In this document: positions 14,126-38,896 of the stretch, in pieces
Position numbering within the stretch: the first letter of the stretch is position 1
How the letters are laid out: each line of letters opens with the position of its first letter
DNA from: Amyelois transitella
Lineage: Eukaryota; Arthropoda; Insecta; Lepidoptera; Pyralidae
Assembly (NCBI RefSeq): GCF_032362555.1
Contig: NC_083505.1
Span: 8,733,501-8,797,500, forward strand
Direction of reading: 5' to 3'
Length of the DNA: 64,000 bases
Notes under the pieces: generated by a model
Databases searched by the model: none
Seen by the model: only the letters and a program-made list of their open reading frames with translations
Told to the model about the DNA's origin: nothing
Program-made: the position numbers and the translations under genes

Positions 14126-14626
14126 TATGCCTTGTTTACATAAAGCTTTTATTAAACTTAATTGTTTTTGTAAATCAACAATCAAGGTTATATTTTTTCC
14201 ACTTAAATCTGCATACCTATTAAATCGTTTTGATAGAATCTGGGTTAAGAAAGAAGACTCAAGATAGTAAAACCACAAATGCATTGTTTTTACTATTTCG
14301 AGCTCTGCACGGTTTGTTCATAAATTAAAATTTATGCTTTTGTTGGAATTACTGACACGACCTCTTCAACAGATAGAAACGGAGTGAACTTATTCTACTG
14401 TAGCGGAAATCACAGGGCACATTAGGACGTATGTATACCATCGTTGTGGCATACAGTGCGTGGAGAGGCGAGGGTTAATTACACAATTCCGGAACTTGTA
14501 TAACTTATTGCCTCTGCTACATCTCTCAGATAGTTATAATAATGAAACAATTGCCTCAGACAGAACCTGTGTATACTGTTTCGTATCATATCGATTCTAA
14601 GAAAGATTCACCCTTTCTCATTTTTT

Positions 14627-14870
14627 TATATAGGTCAACATAACGTCTTTATCCCATACGGAGTAGACACTAGACAACAGTCTCAAAATATTAAAAGTTA
14701 CGTTCAGCTTTATTTATGCCATTTTTGTAGTGCGGGAAATTATCGCTTTTTTCGCGCGATAAAAACTGCGTCTCGGCTCTCGGCTGCAAAGTTTTAACGA
14801 CGGAATTGAGCTTTAGATAGTGAGACATGTTGCAAGAATCAAAAAAGAATACCAAAGTTTCTTGCACGTA
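14627..14870 (-). mobile_element. SINE-A, old and rearranged
   Basis: Recognisable pieces are 'ggagtagacactagacaacag', 'acgttcagct' and 'gaattgagctttagatagtg', with unrelated sequence between them. It is strongly diverged. Confidence 0.45.
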
Positions 14871-15206
14871 TCCACATCTGCACGAGAAAAGCGTTAATTA
14901 TTTTTAATTATTATTTTATGGCCGCCCGCCGATAGTGTATGTATATGATTTCGTCAGCCCACACTCTTGAAACCGCCGCTCGACACAGAGATATGGTGCT
15001 GTGTGACCATTGGCGGAGGTCGGCATACGGGGATCTCCTTCTAGGGCCTAACCTGGCTTAATTTTTTCTTTAGTTTTGCCCCAAATTATGATTTGATGGA
15101 ACCTTTACTTGTGATGGTTTCACGTTCGCAAATTCAAAGTTTAAACAAAGTTAGTATGTGTACATATTATTAGCAAATGCAGAAAATTCCAAGATTAGAT
15201 TATTCG

Positions 15207-15237
15207 AATATTTGAAGCATACAAGGCTTCAAATATT
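15207..15237. repeat. Perfect 12-bp inverted repeat in mind bomb intron 11
   Basis: AATATTTGAAGC (15207-15218) and GCTTCAAATATT (15226-15237) are exact complements around a 7-base loop. It lies about 110 bp downstream, in the direction of transcription, of the exon 11 donor. It could form a short hairpin in the pre-mRNA; its role is unknown. Confidence 0.75.
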
Positions 15238-15346
15238 GTTGCTATATAATAATAAGAATAAATGCCTTTGAAATTACTTTTAAAGTTACATACAAGATAG
15301 TTTAAAGACTTTAGTAGTCTGTTAGATCTTTTAAGCTAACACTTAC

Positions 15347-23508
<8,162 letters not shown>

Positions 23509-23934
23509 GATATTTTAACCACGAATTATATTAATTATTTAATTTATTTAATCCAAATATGTCCACCTTCACATTAACAAACTTTTCACAATTTTGAGAA
23601 CTCTGACAGATCAGAGTTGACATTGACAGTGACATCAACTTTTTATTTTATTTCTTACCACCGGATTGCCTCTAGGTATCCATAAAACTTTAGTCACTCC
23701 TAGAAATATGAGCAAGTGATAAACGTGAAAATTGCAACACACGACTCTTACTTACCTGAACTTTTCAAATTACCCTTAACTTGTCTCAGAGAAAAAGGTG
23801 TATTTTATGTGTGTAAGTTATTGTCTAATGCTACTTTATTACCAACGTTATATGATCATTAAAGCTCCAGTTCATTAACTTAATTATTAGCAATGTTAGG
23901 CTAAATTCGATTGGCACAGTAATAGGATATGTAG

Positions 23935-24120
23935 CGGGAACAATATAATATGTCGCCACAGTACTCCTCCATAAGACCGGAGGTCACCACTGTAGCGGGA
24001 ACGATGGCTCGGGCTCGACCGCCACAAAGGGAAGATTATCCGCCAGGGTAGGTGTTATGCCTGGGGAACCGCGGCTCCTACGATATTGTGTCGGGGGTCA
24101 ATATATGTATTCATTTAGAA
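23935..24120 (+). repeat. Unclassified dispersed repeat, possible LTR fossil
   Basis: The stretch 'ggaaccgcggctcctacgat' followed by 'ttgtgtcgggggtc' recurs in reverse complement at about 38446-38500. That shows a dispersed family with two copies in the window. The size and composition would suit an LTR remnant, but no coding part or paired end is visible. Confidence 0.4.
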
Positions 24121-24751
24121 TTAGACAGCTTTTTGTTCTTCAGACTGTTCTATATAAACATTCACAACTAGCCTATGACCTCACAATCTAACATAATAAG
24201 CGTAGATCAGACAAAGTCTGCCGAACGATACGATACGACGTACTACCTTAGCTGCTCAACATTTTTACCACATTAGCTTTACTTTGTATAATAGAATAAA
24301 TAAACAACTTTACATATATGGCTCATGCAACTATCATACGATGATACGGAAAGTCTTATAAAAGTCGGTGAATAACAATAATTTACTTAACATAAAATAT
24401 TCCCGTGATTAAATATCCTCTAGATGTTTCAAATCGCAATACACCCTTACATACTTCCTTTCCATACCTACACTCACACATACAATTTCCACACAACACA
24501 CTAACAAAATATAGGTACTTGCACACAATATAGTAGACATCGAACCTTTTCTTTCTCTTTTTTGTTGTAATAAAGAGATGCTAAGATTAAGGAAACACAG
24601 TACATCTGCGACATAGTTTCATAACTTCTGCAGATGTCATCGTTATCCTATGTTACTTAAATTGTACCTACTTGATCTTGTTTCCAAATAACTATTATAG
24701 CGGCATATTCACAAAATAAAAAAAAGTAGAATAACCACAACGTAAAATCTA

Positions 24752-25020
24752 TATCTATACTCATATTATAAAGCTGAAGAGTTTGTTTGTTTGATCACGC
24801 TAATCTCAGGAACTACTGGTTCGAATTAAAAAAATATTTTGTGTTGAATAAACCATTTATCGAGGAAGGCTTCAGGCTATATAACATCACGCTGCAACTA
24901 TTAGGAGCGAAGAAATAATGGAAAATGTGAAAAAAAACGGGGTAAATTATTTATCCTTGAGGGCATCAACGATGCCCAAAATAACTATTCCACGCGACTT
25001 CAGCCGCGTGGAATAAGTTA
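24752..25020 (+). mobile_element. Lep1-like Helitron with palindromic 3' end
   Basis: Carries the 'ctatactcatattataaagc' start, 'ctcaggaactactggttcga', 'tcgaggaaggcttcaggcta' and 'gatgcccaaaataactattc' blocks shared with 56745-56985. The end departs from the family: the terminal arm is followed by its own reverse complement, giving a palindrome around 24972-25025 in place of a clean CTAGT. Confidence 0.75.
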
Positions 25021-25335
25021 TTTTGGGTTCGCCACGCTTTGTCCATAATAAGTTTTCACCTATTTTCATGTTCTCCTTGGTCTGAACCTCAGGTCTGAAC
25101 ACAAATAAGATTAGCCAAATTAGTCAACGTCAGAAGATATGTAAAAAATTCAACTGTCATATTCTTATTTACCCGATGCTATTTAAGTCTGCGTTTTCAG
25201 GTTTTCAGTAATTTGTGGTGTGCGATTTTCATGGTCTTTTGAACTTTTGGTGACAAGAAATATTTTTCACATCTGTGTATTATTCAGATTGCCCACGATA
25301 TAATTCATTATTTATACCCCCAAATTTTTGTCACC

Positions 25336-31333
<5,998 letters not shown>

Positions 31334-32045
31334 CCCTGGCGAAGGCTGGCCCTCGAGCCATGTATACGCGTGTGCCACCGGCGTCGTGCTAGCATCGTTG
31401 ATAATTTCAGAGCTAGTGCTTGGATCTAAAGTTACTCAATCTAGAGCACACTGCGTATTTTCAACACGCCGATGATGCGCAGATAGTACTAATTAAAGCT
31501 CTTCAATTTAAAACGGAGGGTAAGCGTTTGAATATATTCGCATACTTACAGCGCCGTAAACGTGCAAACACAATAGTGCAAAGGCGCACCGACACCAACT
31601 ATAGATAAGCATGATACGCACGATACTACCGCTTTGAACGTTTCGTGTTTGTAATTTCGTGGCTTTAATTCGATACAAAAAATTACCACTAAACTACTAT
31701 CTGCATTTTGATCACCATAAGCACGTAGACTTGTGTCGTCGGCGGGATAAATATACGCCTCTGAAAATATACTCATTCGTAGTAAACATTTAGGCAAAAG
31801 TCAATTTTAATTCTAATTAAATAAAAAAAATTGATTGTACAAAAATCAGTGTAGTCGTTTTTATGAAGATGAAGCATATAATATGATTACATGTTTCGTC
31901 GTTATAAATAGCCTTTAGTTTAGCTTTTTTTAAAATTTGCCGTCTTCTTGCCTCGGATAATATTCCTTCTTAGACGATACCTTTTTCGCCCCTCGTAAAA
32001 CATACCACCGTTATTATAATAAAAATAAAACGATTACTTACACTT

Positions 32046-32243
32046 ATTGTCAATATTTGATCAAATTAAGGACGTCCTTGCATGAAGAGAGTTATGATGA
32101 GTTACGATCTCTGCATATTTTTTTTTTGCTTCATCCACAATGAAGCAAACGAAGTATGCAGAGATCGTCGCAAGTGGAAAGATGCCTCTGCCTACTTCTC
32201 CGGGAAAAAGGTGTGATTTCATGTATGTATGTATTGTCAATAT
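32046..32243 (+). mobile_element. RTE-type LINE 3' end with internal inversion (twin priming)
   Basis: Exact ATTGTCAATAT copies flank the insert at 32046-32056 and 32233-32243. Inside, 'acgatctctgcatat' to 'gcttcatccac' (about 32103-32149) is the reverse complement of the sequence that follows it, which then continues normally into the (TATG)n tail. Inversion within a single pair of target duplications is the hallmark of twin priming. Confidence 0.85.
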
Positions 32244-32877
32244 AGTTAACCCGCACTGACTTTATAAATTATGTATTTTGAAATTAAATAAGTATCTTTA
32301 TTTAATGATTAGATTGTTATGAAGACAGTGTAGTCTTAAGTATTTAGTCTTCCTACGTATAAAATTTAACAGGTTTGTTTAACGTTATTATTAACAGTAG
32401 ATCGTTACAAATTTCAGGCTGGTTGTCTATCTTAGGTTTCCTCGTTTACAAGAGACTGTAAGTCTTGTCTCATGTCTCTTCAGATCCCTATTAAACAATA
32501 GTACTTACACCCAGCCCCAGCCTATTTCGGCACATGGCAATATTTACAATTTACCTGTTATGTTATTGTTAAATGTTATTAAATATTTAGGTACAATTAC
32601 TGTGATATAAAATGAAGTCCGAATGCAATGCAATATATTTCTTTTATGTCTAGTCTGAGATAAAGAAATGCTGCCAGGAGGTGAGATATTCTATATAATT
32701 GATATGTTGTAAATATATCACATAGTCTTATGTATGATTATTGGTTGTAGAGAGTTTATTAAATGTTCATGTATAAAAAAATTGTTGGTTGTTGTTTCAG
32801 TAAAATTTCTATAGCGATTCAGATGAATAGTCTTTCGTGTTATTACATTAATTTAGCTGCCTATTTTTATATTAACG

Positions 32878-33172
32878 GCCTCTACTGCTGCCTGCGCCAA
32901 GGTAGTGTGCTTGTCTGTGAAACTGAAGGTCCAGGGTTCAAACTCCTTCCAGGGCTTGACGAAAAAAGAACGATTCCTGAGAGATTCCAAGATCGAGTCT
33001 TGGATGTTCATTGTTTATCTATGTTTATTAAAATAAAATAAAGTATCGTTGAGTTGGTATCCTATAACGCAAGTCAAACTCGAACTTACTAAGGGACAAG
33101 CCTGAAGGACTAGCTAACTCAATCAAATCTCAATCTGTGTAATTTGACCCATATTAGTAGATATATTTATAA
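32878..33172 (+). mobile_element. SINE-B, tRNA-derived, diverged
   Basis: Same block order as 25690-25951: 'ggcctctactgctgcctgcg' head, 'ccagggttcaaactcc' B box, 'gtcttggatgttcattgttt' and 'agtatcgttgagttggtatc'. The B box has drifted from consensus, so this copy is older. Confidence 0.8.
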
Positions 33173-33877
33173 TTTTTTTCTAAATTGACGTGTGCAGTAT
33201 TGTTCAAAAAATCATGTATTAGCTTGTAGTCAGTATCATATAAAAACCAAAAACTACATCTTTGTGCTTTAATCATTTAAATAAATATTTTTAAATAATA
33301 GATTTGTTTTAATAGAGCCTAAAATGTAGTATTTTTAAAATCATTTTGAATTAAGTAAAGGTATGAATGCAAAAAAAAAACTGCTTCGAATATTTGGTAC
33401 CGATATTTTTTAAACTTGCCTGTAGATTAAAAAAAAAACATAACAGTAAACAACGCATAGGTATGTTAAATACCTTCATTATGTAGGTAACGTAAATAAA
33501 CGTTAGATCGTAAAAAGTGTACCTAAGTGGTTTCAGGGGGCAGGCACATGAGTATGAAAATATATGCCTACATATTCCGCAAATAAACAAATAAATTTTG
33601 GGATAATTTTATAAGTATCTTTTATAATTCAGGAGGAAATACTACAAAAGATAATATCTAGCTAACACTCCCAATTAATAAGTTACAACACCGATTTGGA
33701 TGACTGACATTGCAATCGATTATAACGAACGCACGGACTATTGTGTCCTAACGTATGAAACACTATCCGGTCCAAATTGCATTGCTATTAATGATAATAA
33801 AACGCATTCTTTTATTCATTCAGCCGGAGAAGTAAGTAGGCAGTATACGTATACTTAGTTAAATACTAGGTTAATCA

Positions 33878-35104
33878 ATGAATTTTAAGGTAAGTGAACT
33901 TTTTGTTTAAGTAAATAAAGTGATAGATTTTAATTACCTATCTGTAACGAGTTAATTAAGGCAAATAACACATTATATACGTTAAGTAATAAATAGATGG
34001 AAAAGGGGTGCGTACCATAAAAATTAAATAATTGTAGTATCTACCTACCTGCCGACATTGGTACTACTGATTAAAGTACACGAAAAATTAGTTACCGAAG
34101 TACCTACCTACCTATATGATTTCCAATAATAAAACGAAAATGTGAAATGAATGTAAGAATAATAGAAGTTTAACTACTTAATAATAAAAATATTTATTAT
34201 AAGTATATCACAACAAATAAATAAGCAAATACCATCGAATAAAATCAGCTTTACCATCTAATAAATAAATAAGCAAATACCATCTAATAAAATAATTTTC
34301 ACATTACTCTGATGTTACTGTTTAAATTTTTCTTTGATCAAAGGTGTTGCTCATATTGGTGCTCCTATGCCTTGCAAGCACGAAGGCCGTTGAGAAGAAA
34401 TCGCAACATGTGCAACCACAAGACATGCCCGCGGACGTTACGGAATCTGCCGACCTTGATACAGACCTCAATACACAACCAACTTTCTGGCGTTTTTGGA
34501 AACCACGGAGACTGTTGAAATTTGGTCAATATCTTACATAAATACTTGTAACACATAATTATCCAAGACTGAAAGATTTATTCAAATTCAAACCAAAGTT
34601 TATTAGCTTTTTCCTTTAACAATCTACAAGGGAGTAAATTGCATAACTTTGTATTTTCAGCTTCCAAATCAGCATGAAAGCCATGGAGGCTATATAATTA
34701 TATAAAGCAGTTTGTAGCTTGGCTCGTGTGTCAATTGTGACCTTTATAATAATCTGATATGACAGCTGGAAAGTTTCATGAAGTGCAGCTAATTTTGCGG
34801 AACTGAAATGGTTAAAATATAACGAAACTTTAAGATTGAACAACTGTCAACACATAACTAATTACAACTTAGTATACCCACACTTTTGCGTTTATAATAA
34901 TTAATAATTAACAATCTGTGTAAGCTTACTTAAGCATTTACTTTTCCTTTATCTGCAGGTCGTGCTATGTTTAACAATAAGTCACCGCGCTCTCTTGGAC
35001 CATTGGAGAGCATTATGGAGAAGCACCACGGGCATCGTGATGGGAAGCGAAAATTAAAGAACAAAGTTAAATTCCTATTTAAAATACATCAGTTTGAAAC
35101 TTAA
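33878..35104 (+). CDS. Secreted cationic protein, 112 residues, not recognised
   Basis: I do not recognise this gene. The model is 33878-33889, 34344-34524 and 34959-35104, 113 codons with the stop, and all phases fit. The first exon codes only for MNFK and ends in a strong donor (gtaagt). Exon 2 supplies the hydrophobic core VLLILVLLCLASTKA, giving a clear signal peptide cleaved near residue 19. Next comes an acidic stretch ('PADVTESADLDTDLNTQP'), then a Trp/Arg-rich basic block ('FWRFWKPRRLLKFG'), then a basic C-terminus with a GKRK site and no cysteine. This layout, with acidic pro-part and cationic end, is like that of many precursors of antimicrobial peptides or neuropeptides; that is inference. 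The exon 2 donor (ggtcaat) is weak. Retaining intron 2 would end the protein after 'LLKFGQYLT'. A poly(A) signal stands at 35206-35211. Confidence 0.6.
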
Positions 35105-35184
35105 GTATTTTGTTATTCTTTTTATTTTTATTTAAATTTACTTATTCCCAAAAATTTATACACAAATGGATCGTCAAGTGTGTG

Positions 35185-35465
35185 ATAGATACATAAAGTC
35201 ACGTCAATAAAGATGTATGTATGTATCCCCGCAAAGGATATCCCTTGCGGGGTAGACAGAGCCAACATTCTTGAAAAGACTGATAGGCCACATTCAGCTG
35301 TTTGGCATAATGATAAAATTGAGATTTAAATTGTGGCAGGTTAGCCCATCGCCCATTAAAATAAGAATCCCAAGTTTATGTCCCTTAGTCGCCTTTTACG
35401 TCATCCACGAGAAAGAAATGGAGTGGTCCGATGTTTTTTTGTATTGGTGCGACCACAAGGTAAAC
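35185..35465 (-). mobile_element. SINE-A with rearranged tail
   Basis: Carries the core and head blocks of the family (cttgaaaagactgataggcc; 'agtcgccttttacgtcatcc'). The tail end is disordered, with TATG repeats (about 35213-35226) placed inside instead of at the end. It probably supplies the poly(A) signal of the gene before it. Confidence 0.7.
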
Positions 35466-35626
35466 GTAATTCAATTCAATTAAAAATCCATTGCAAATGT
35501 GGAAAGCCTATTACATCTGGTAGATGTGATATTTTGCTTTTAATTTACCAAGTACATTTATAATATACCTACATAATTTTTTTTAGCAGATCCCATTTAT
35601 TTTTAAACTTCATTCATTCGTTCAAT

Positions 35627-37815
35627 CATGAATAGAATAGAATAGAATAGAATAGAATAAATTTATTTTCAAAATTGGATACAAGGTATCACTTATTGAC
35701 GTCACATAACTTAAATCTAATTATAACTACTACCGCTTCCAAAGCGCATGTGTAGAAGAAGCGGCGGAACAAACTACACTGCAGCATTTTCATAGGACGT
35801 CAATTTACAAATATAGATCTCTTAAATCTAAATCGTGGACGAATGCACATTGTCTACATTAAAAAACATGTATGAATGTAGAACTGATTATGTCAATACG
35901 AATATTTCGTCAAATAAAATAAATATAAAATAAAATATGTACATACTGTACAAATTATGTCAAGATCATGTCAAAAATACACAAGCATTTAAGAGGCCAT
36001 TATGTCCAGCTCGGGCCACACATGTTTATCATTAATATAATCATCCGTGCTGTAATAGGCTTTCCTACAAAGCTCAACTTTAATATACTGTTTGAATTTT
36101 CTATCATTCATTTCAAGAACACTTTTTGGTAATTTATTATAAAATCTTATACAATTAATCAGAAAAGATTTCCCTACCTTAGCCAGCCGATGTGCTGGGA
36201 TCGACAACTTGTAATTGTTCCGCAGTGATCTACTAGTACATTCACCTACTTTTTTGAAAGAGTCTAAGTTTTTCCTAACATGCATGATGTTATCGAATAT
36301 GTATTGGGAGGGCAAAGTTAAAATATTTAGGTTTTTGAAAAAATCTCTAAGGGAATCTCTTTGTTTAAGACCGTAGATATATCGAATTGCCCTTTTTTGT
36401 AAAATAAAAATAGTTTGTATGTCTGCTGCTGATCCCCAAAGCAGTAGACCATATGACATTAAACTATGAAAATAACTAAAATATACTAGCTTAGCAGTTG
36501 CCACATCCGTCAAATGCCTAATACGACGAATAGCGTATGCTGCAGAACTAAGCCTTTTAGAAAGTTTTAAAATGTGAGCATGCCATTTCAAATTTGAATC
36601 TAATGTTATTCCTAAGAAAGTAGTACTATCAACAAAATCTAATCTTTTACTACTTATACTAATATCCACATTTGCCTGCCGCACATTGGGAAGTGTAAAC
36701 TTAATGCATTGGGTCTTATTTGCATTTAACAGTAAGTTGTTGATTGTAAACCAGTTAGAGATGGCGGCTAAAGTGCTATTCACATCATCACAGATTTCGC
36801 TACGGCGGTTCATTTTAAAAATTAGTGACGTATCATCTGCAAACAACACGATGCCAGTCTGTTTCTCAATCATGCAAGGCAGGTCGTTGATATATATCAG
36901 AAAGAGAAAAGGTCCCAAAATGGAACCTTGCGGTACCCCAATTTTTACCGTCGCTCCTTTCGATTTTGTGTTATTTAAATCTACCGTCTGTAATCTATCA
37001 CTAAGATATGATTTAATTAGTTCAACGGCAGCAGTATCGAACCCGTAATGAGCGAGCTTGAGCAGAAGAGTTCTATGATCTACGCAATCAAATGCTTTGG
37101 TCAGATCGCAAAACACTCCGATGGCATCCTGTGAGTCTTCCCATGCATTGAGAATATGAGTGACAAGAGCCACACCTGCATCTGTTGTACATTTCCCCTC
37201 AGTAAAGCCATATTGCTGACTATGAAATAATTTATTAGACTTAAAGTAACGCTGCATTTGATTAAGCATGATTCTCTCGAACACCTTGCTCAAAATTGGT
37301 AAAATTGAGATTGGTCTATAATTACCAGGATCTGATTTTTCACCTTTCTTGAATAATGGAATTAGTTTACTATACTTCATTAATTTTGGAAATATCCCTT
37401 GGTCAACACAATTATTGAATATATAAGCTAAGTCCCCAGCTATAATATTTATAATATGACATATCACAACAGCCGACATACCCCAATAATCCTCAGACTT
37501 TTTCAGATTAAGTTCTTTAAAGGTATTAATAATGTCAGTAGGGTCAATATTTAAGAATTTAAATTTGTAACTGCAAATGCTGACATTATTTTTAAGTAGT
37601 ATTTCAGCTTCATTAGGGCATGAGTCAATATTAGAAGTTAATTCCAACGGTATATTTGTAAAAAAATGTTCAAATAAATTTACTATTTCTGTTGTAGAGG
37701 TAATTTTCCTATCATTGAATATAATTTCATTAATATTTTCTTTAAAATTACTTCTACCAGTTTCCTTGTTTATAACACTCCATGAGTGAAGTAATGAACG
37801 AATCAACTCTTACAT
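35627..37815 (-). mobile_element. Jockey-superfamily LINE (Daphne/CR1-like), 5'-truncated, open RT frame
   Basis: A single uninterrupted frame (35989-37806, 605 codons) covers the reverse transcriptase and C-terminal region. It shows 'LIPLFKKGEKSDPGNYRPIS', 'VFCDLTKAFDCVDHRTLL', 'GVPQGSILGPFLFLIYIND' and the catalytic FADD. The upstream endonuclease is missing, so the copy is truncated at its 5' end near 37815. The 3' UTR (35627-35988) ends in four to five ATTCT units. An uninterrupted frame of this length implies recent insertion. The same 3' UTR end is found at 48980-49060. Confidence 0.9.
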
Positions 37816-37856
37816 TCCCACTAGTCGTCCGATAGTTGATGACAAATCTTATGATG

Positions 37857-38140
37857 GCACTATTTTCAGCCTAGTTGGTCCCAATGTGGTGTGGTGGAAC
37901 TAAGAGCGTTAAAGAGTACGATCGGTGTGAAATTGAGTGACCGGATGTACCTAAAGATGATTTGGTCATGTGGAGAGGATGAATGAAAGCAGGTTGACTA
38001 AGCAGATATACAAGGAGGGTGTGGATGGAAAGTTCTGAGTGGGAAGGCGTAGACGAACGTAACTTGATCAAATTAAGGACGTCCTGGCAAATGGTCAGGT
38101 CAAGAGTACCCGAAACCGCCGAGCTTGCATGAAGAGAGTT
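37857..38140 (+). mobile_element. RTE-type LINE, C-terminal coding fragment
   Basis: Translates as pieces of 'VERMNESRLTKQIYKEGVDG' and 'YLDQIKDVLANGQVKSTRN', the end of an RTE-like ORF2, and stops short of the (TATG)n tail. It is longer upstream than the other RTE pieces in the window. It is damaged. Confidence 0.7.
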
Positions 38141-38289
38141 GACGATAAGGTTCAGACACCTTCAGTGAATACGTTGTGCAGGGTGGCCCAGCAGGAGATG
38201 TGGAACTCCATCTTGAGGCACTGATGTTACGAGCCAACGTGAACTCTTCTGGTGGTTCGCTGAACTTTACATCATTGAGTTAATCTCTA

Positions 38290-38510
38290 CATCATTGGAG
38301 CTCCGAGAGAGAAGGGTCTGTGGCGAAATCTATACGCCACAAGTCACTAAAATAAAAAAAAATCACGCGACGCTATCAGTAAAAAAAGCGATTCCTAAAT
38401 CGAGCAAGCAAAGATTTCACGGATTGGAGCTATAGGTACCTATACCTATATACAACCTCCGACACAACATCGTCGGAGCCGCGGTTCCCTAGGCATAACA
38501 CCTTAAAGGA
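38290..38510 (-). repeat. Unclassified dispersed repeat, possible LTR fossil
   Basis: Shares 'cctccgacacaacatcgtcg' and 'gagccgcggttccc' with 24065-24110 in reverse, and a hairpin of the form tgtggcg-N9-cgccaca with 51796-51824. It may be the remnant of an LTR-type element. It looks old and has no coding part. Confidence 0.4.
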
Positions 38511-38511
38511 G

Positions 38512-38626
38512 TTCCGTGCGCATACATACATACAAACATATAATCACCTCTGTATCCCTTGCGGGATAGAGAGAGCCAACAGTCTTGAAAAGACTGACAA
38601 GCCACGTTCAGCTATTCCGTGCGCAT
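38512..38626 (-). mobile_element. SINE-A, 5'-truncated, with 12-bp target-site duplication
   Basis: Exact TTCCGTGCGCAT copies at 38512-38523 and 38615-38626 flank a 91-bp tail half of the SINE (38524-38614). The duplication shows that the short length comes from 5' truncation at insertion, not later loss. Confidence 0.87.
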
Positions 38627-38896
38627 TTCAAGAAAATTCTTGCAAAATACGCTGCTGGTAATTGTTTTGTTAGCTTGTAGCGGAATTCGTAGCTTTTTAA
38701 CATTATTAGTTTTAATTTAAAATTTATGCAAATATAACTTATTATTTTGTAAGTACCTAAATTTCAAGTATTTTTTAAAAAAAACTAACCGCTTTTGACG
38801 TTATGACAGCTACTTTGTCAATTTCACACTTTTCTACTTAAATCTGTTCCTTATTTTAATTTCTTTAAACTTATATATTGTTATTTTCATTGTAAT

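Larger units (their letters stand above)
1..15346. other. Long stretch without recognisable exons (mind bomb intron or 3' flank)
   Basis: No open frame here resembles a known protein, and I could not find the remaining ankyrin or RING exons of mind bomb, whose last visible exon ends at 15347 with a good splice donor. The stretch is AT-rich and dotted with repeats listed separately. Several GC-rich pockets stand out from it: about 3460-3620, 4985-5095, 5480-5700, 9290-9640, 11800-11985 and 12365-12590. These may be regulatory or old repeat material; nothing in them supports a gene. Confidence 0.5.
23509..25335. other. Intergenic region between divergent mind bomb and CABLES genes
   Basis: This 1.8-kb interval should hold both 5' UTRs and both promoters. 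I see no further exon. About half is repeat-derived: an unclassified dispersed repeat near 23935-24120 and a Helitron at 24752-25020. Confidence 0.6.
31334..33877. other. CABLES 3' flank and intergenic repeats
   Basis: Contains the CABLES 3' UTR to about 31830, a rearranged RTE end (32057-32232) and a SINE-B (32878-33172). I see no gene in the remainder, which is AT-rich. Confidence 0.6.

Noticed and set aside
1-15346. Search for mind bomb RING-finger or later ankyrin exons
   Set aside because: I looked for the next ankyrin block and Cys-rich RING patterns on the minus strand and found none I could support.
36686-37048. 120-codon plus-strand frame opposite the LINE reverse transcriptase
   Set aside because: Antisense shadow of the LINE coding region.
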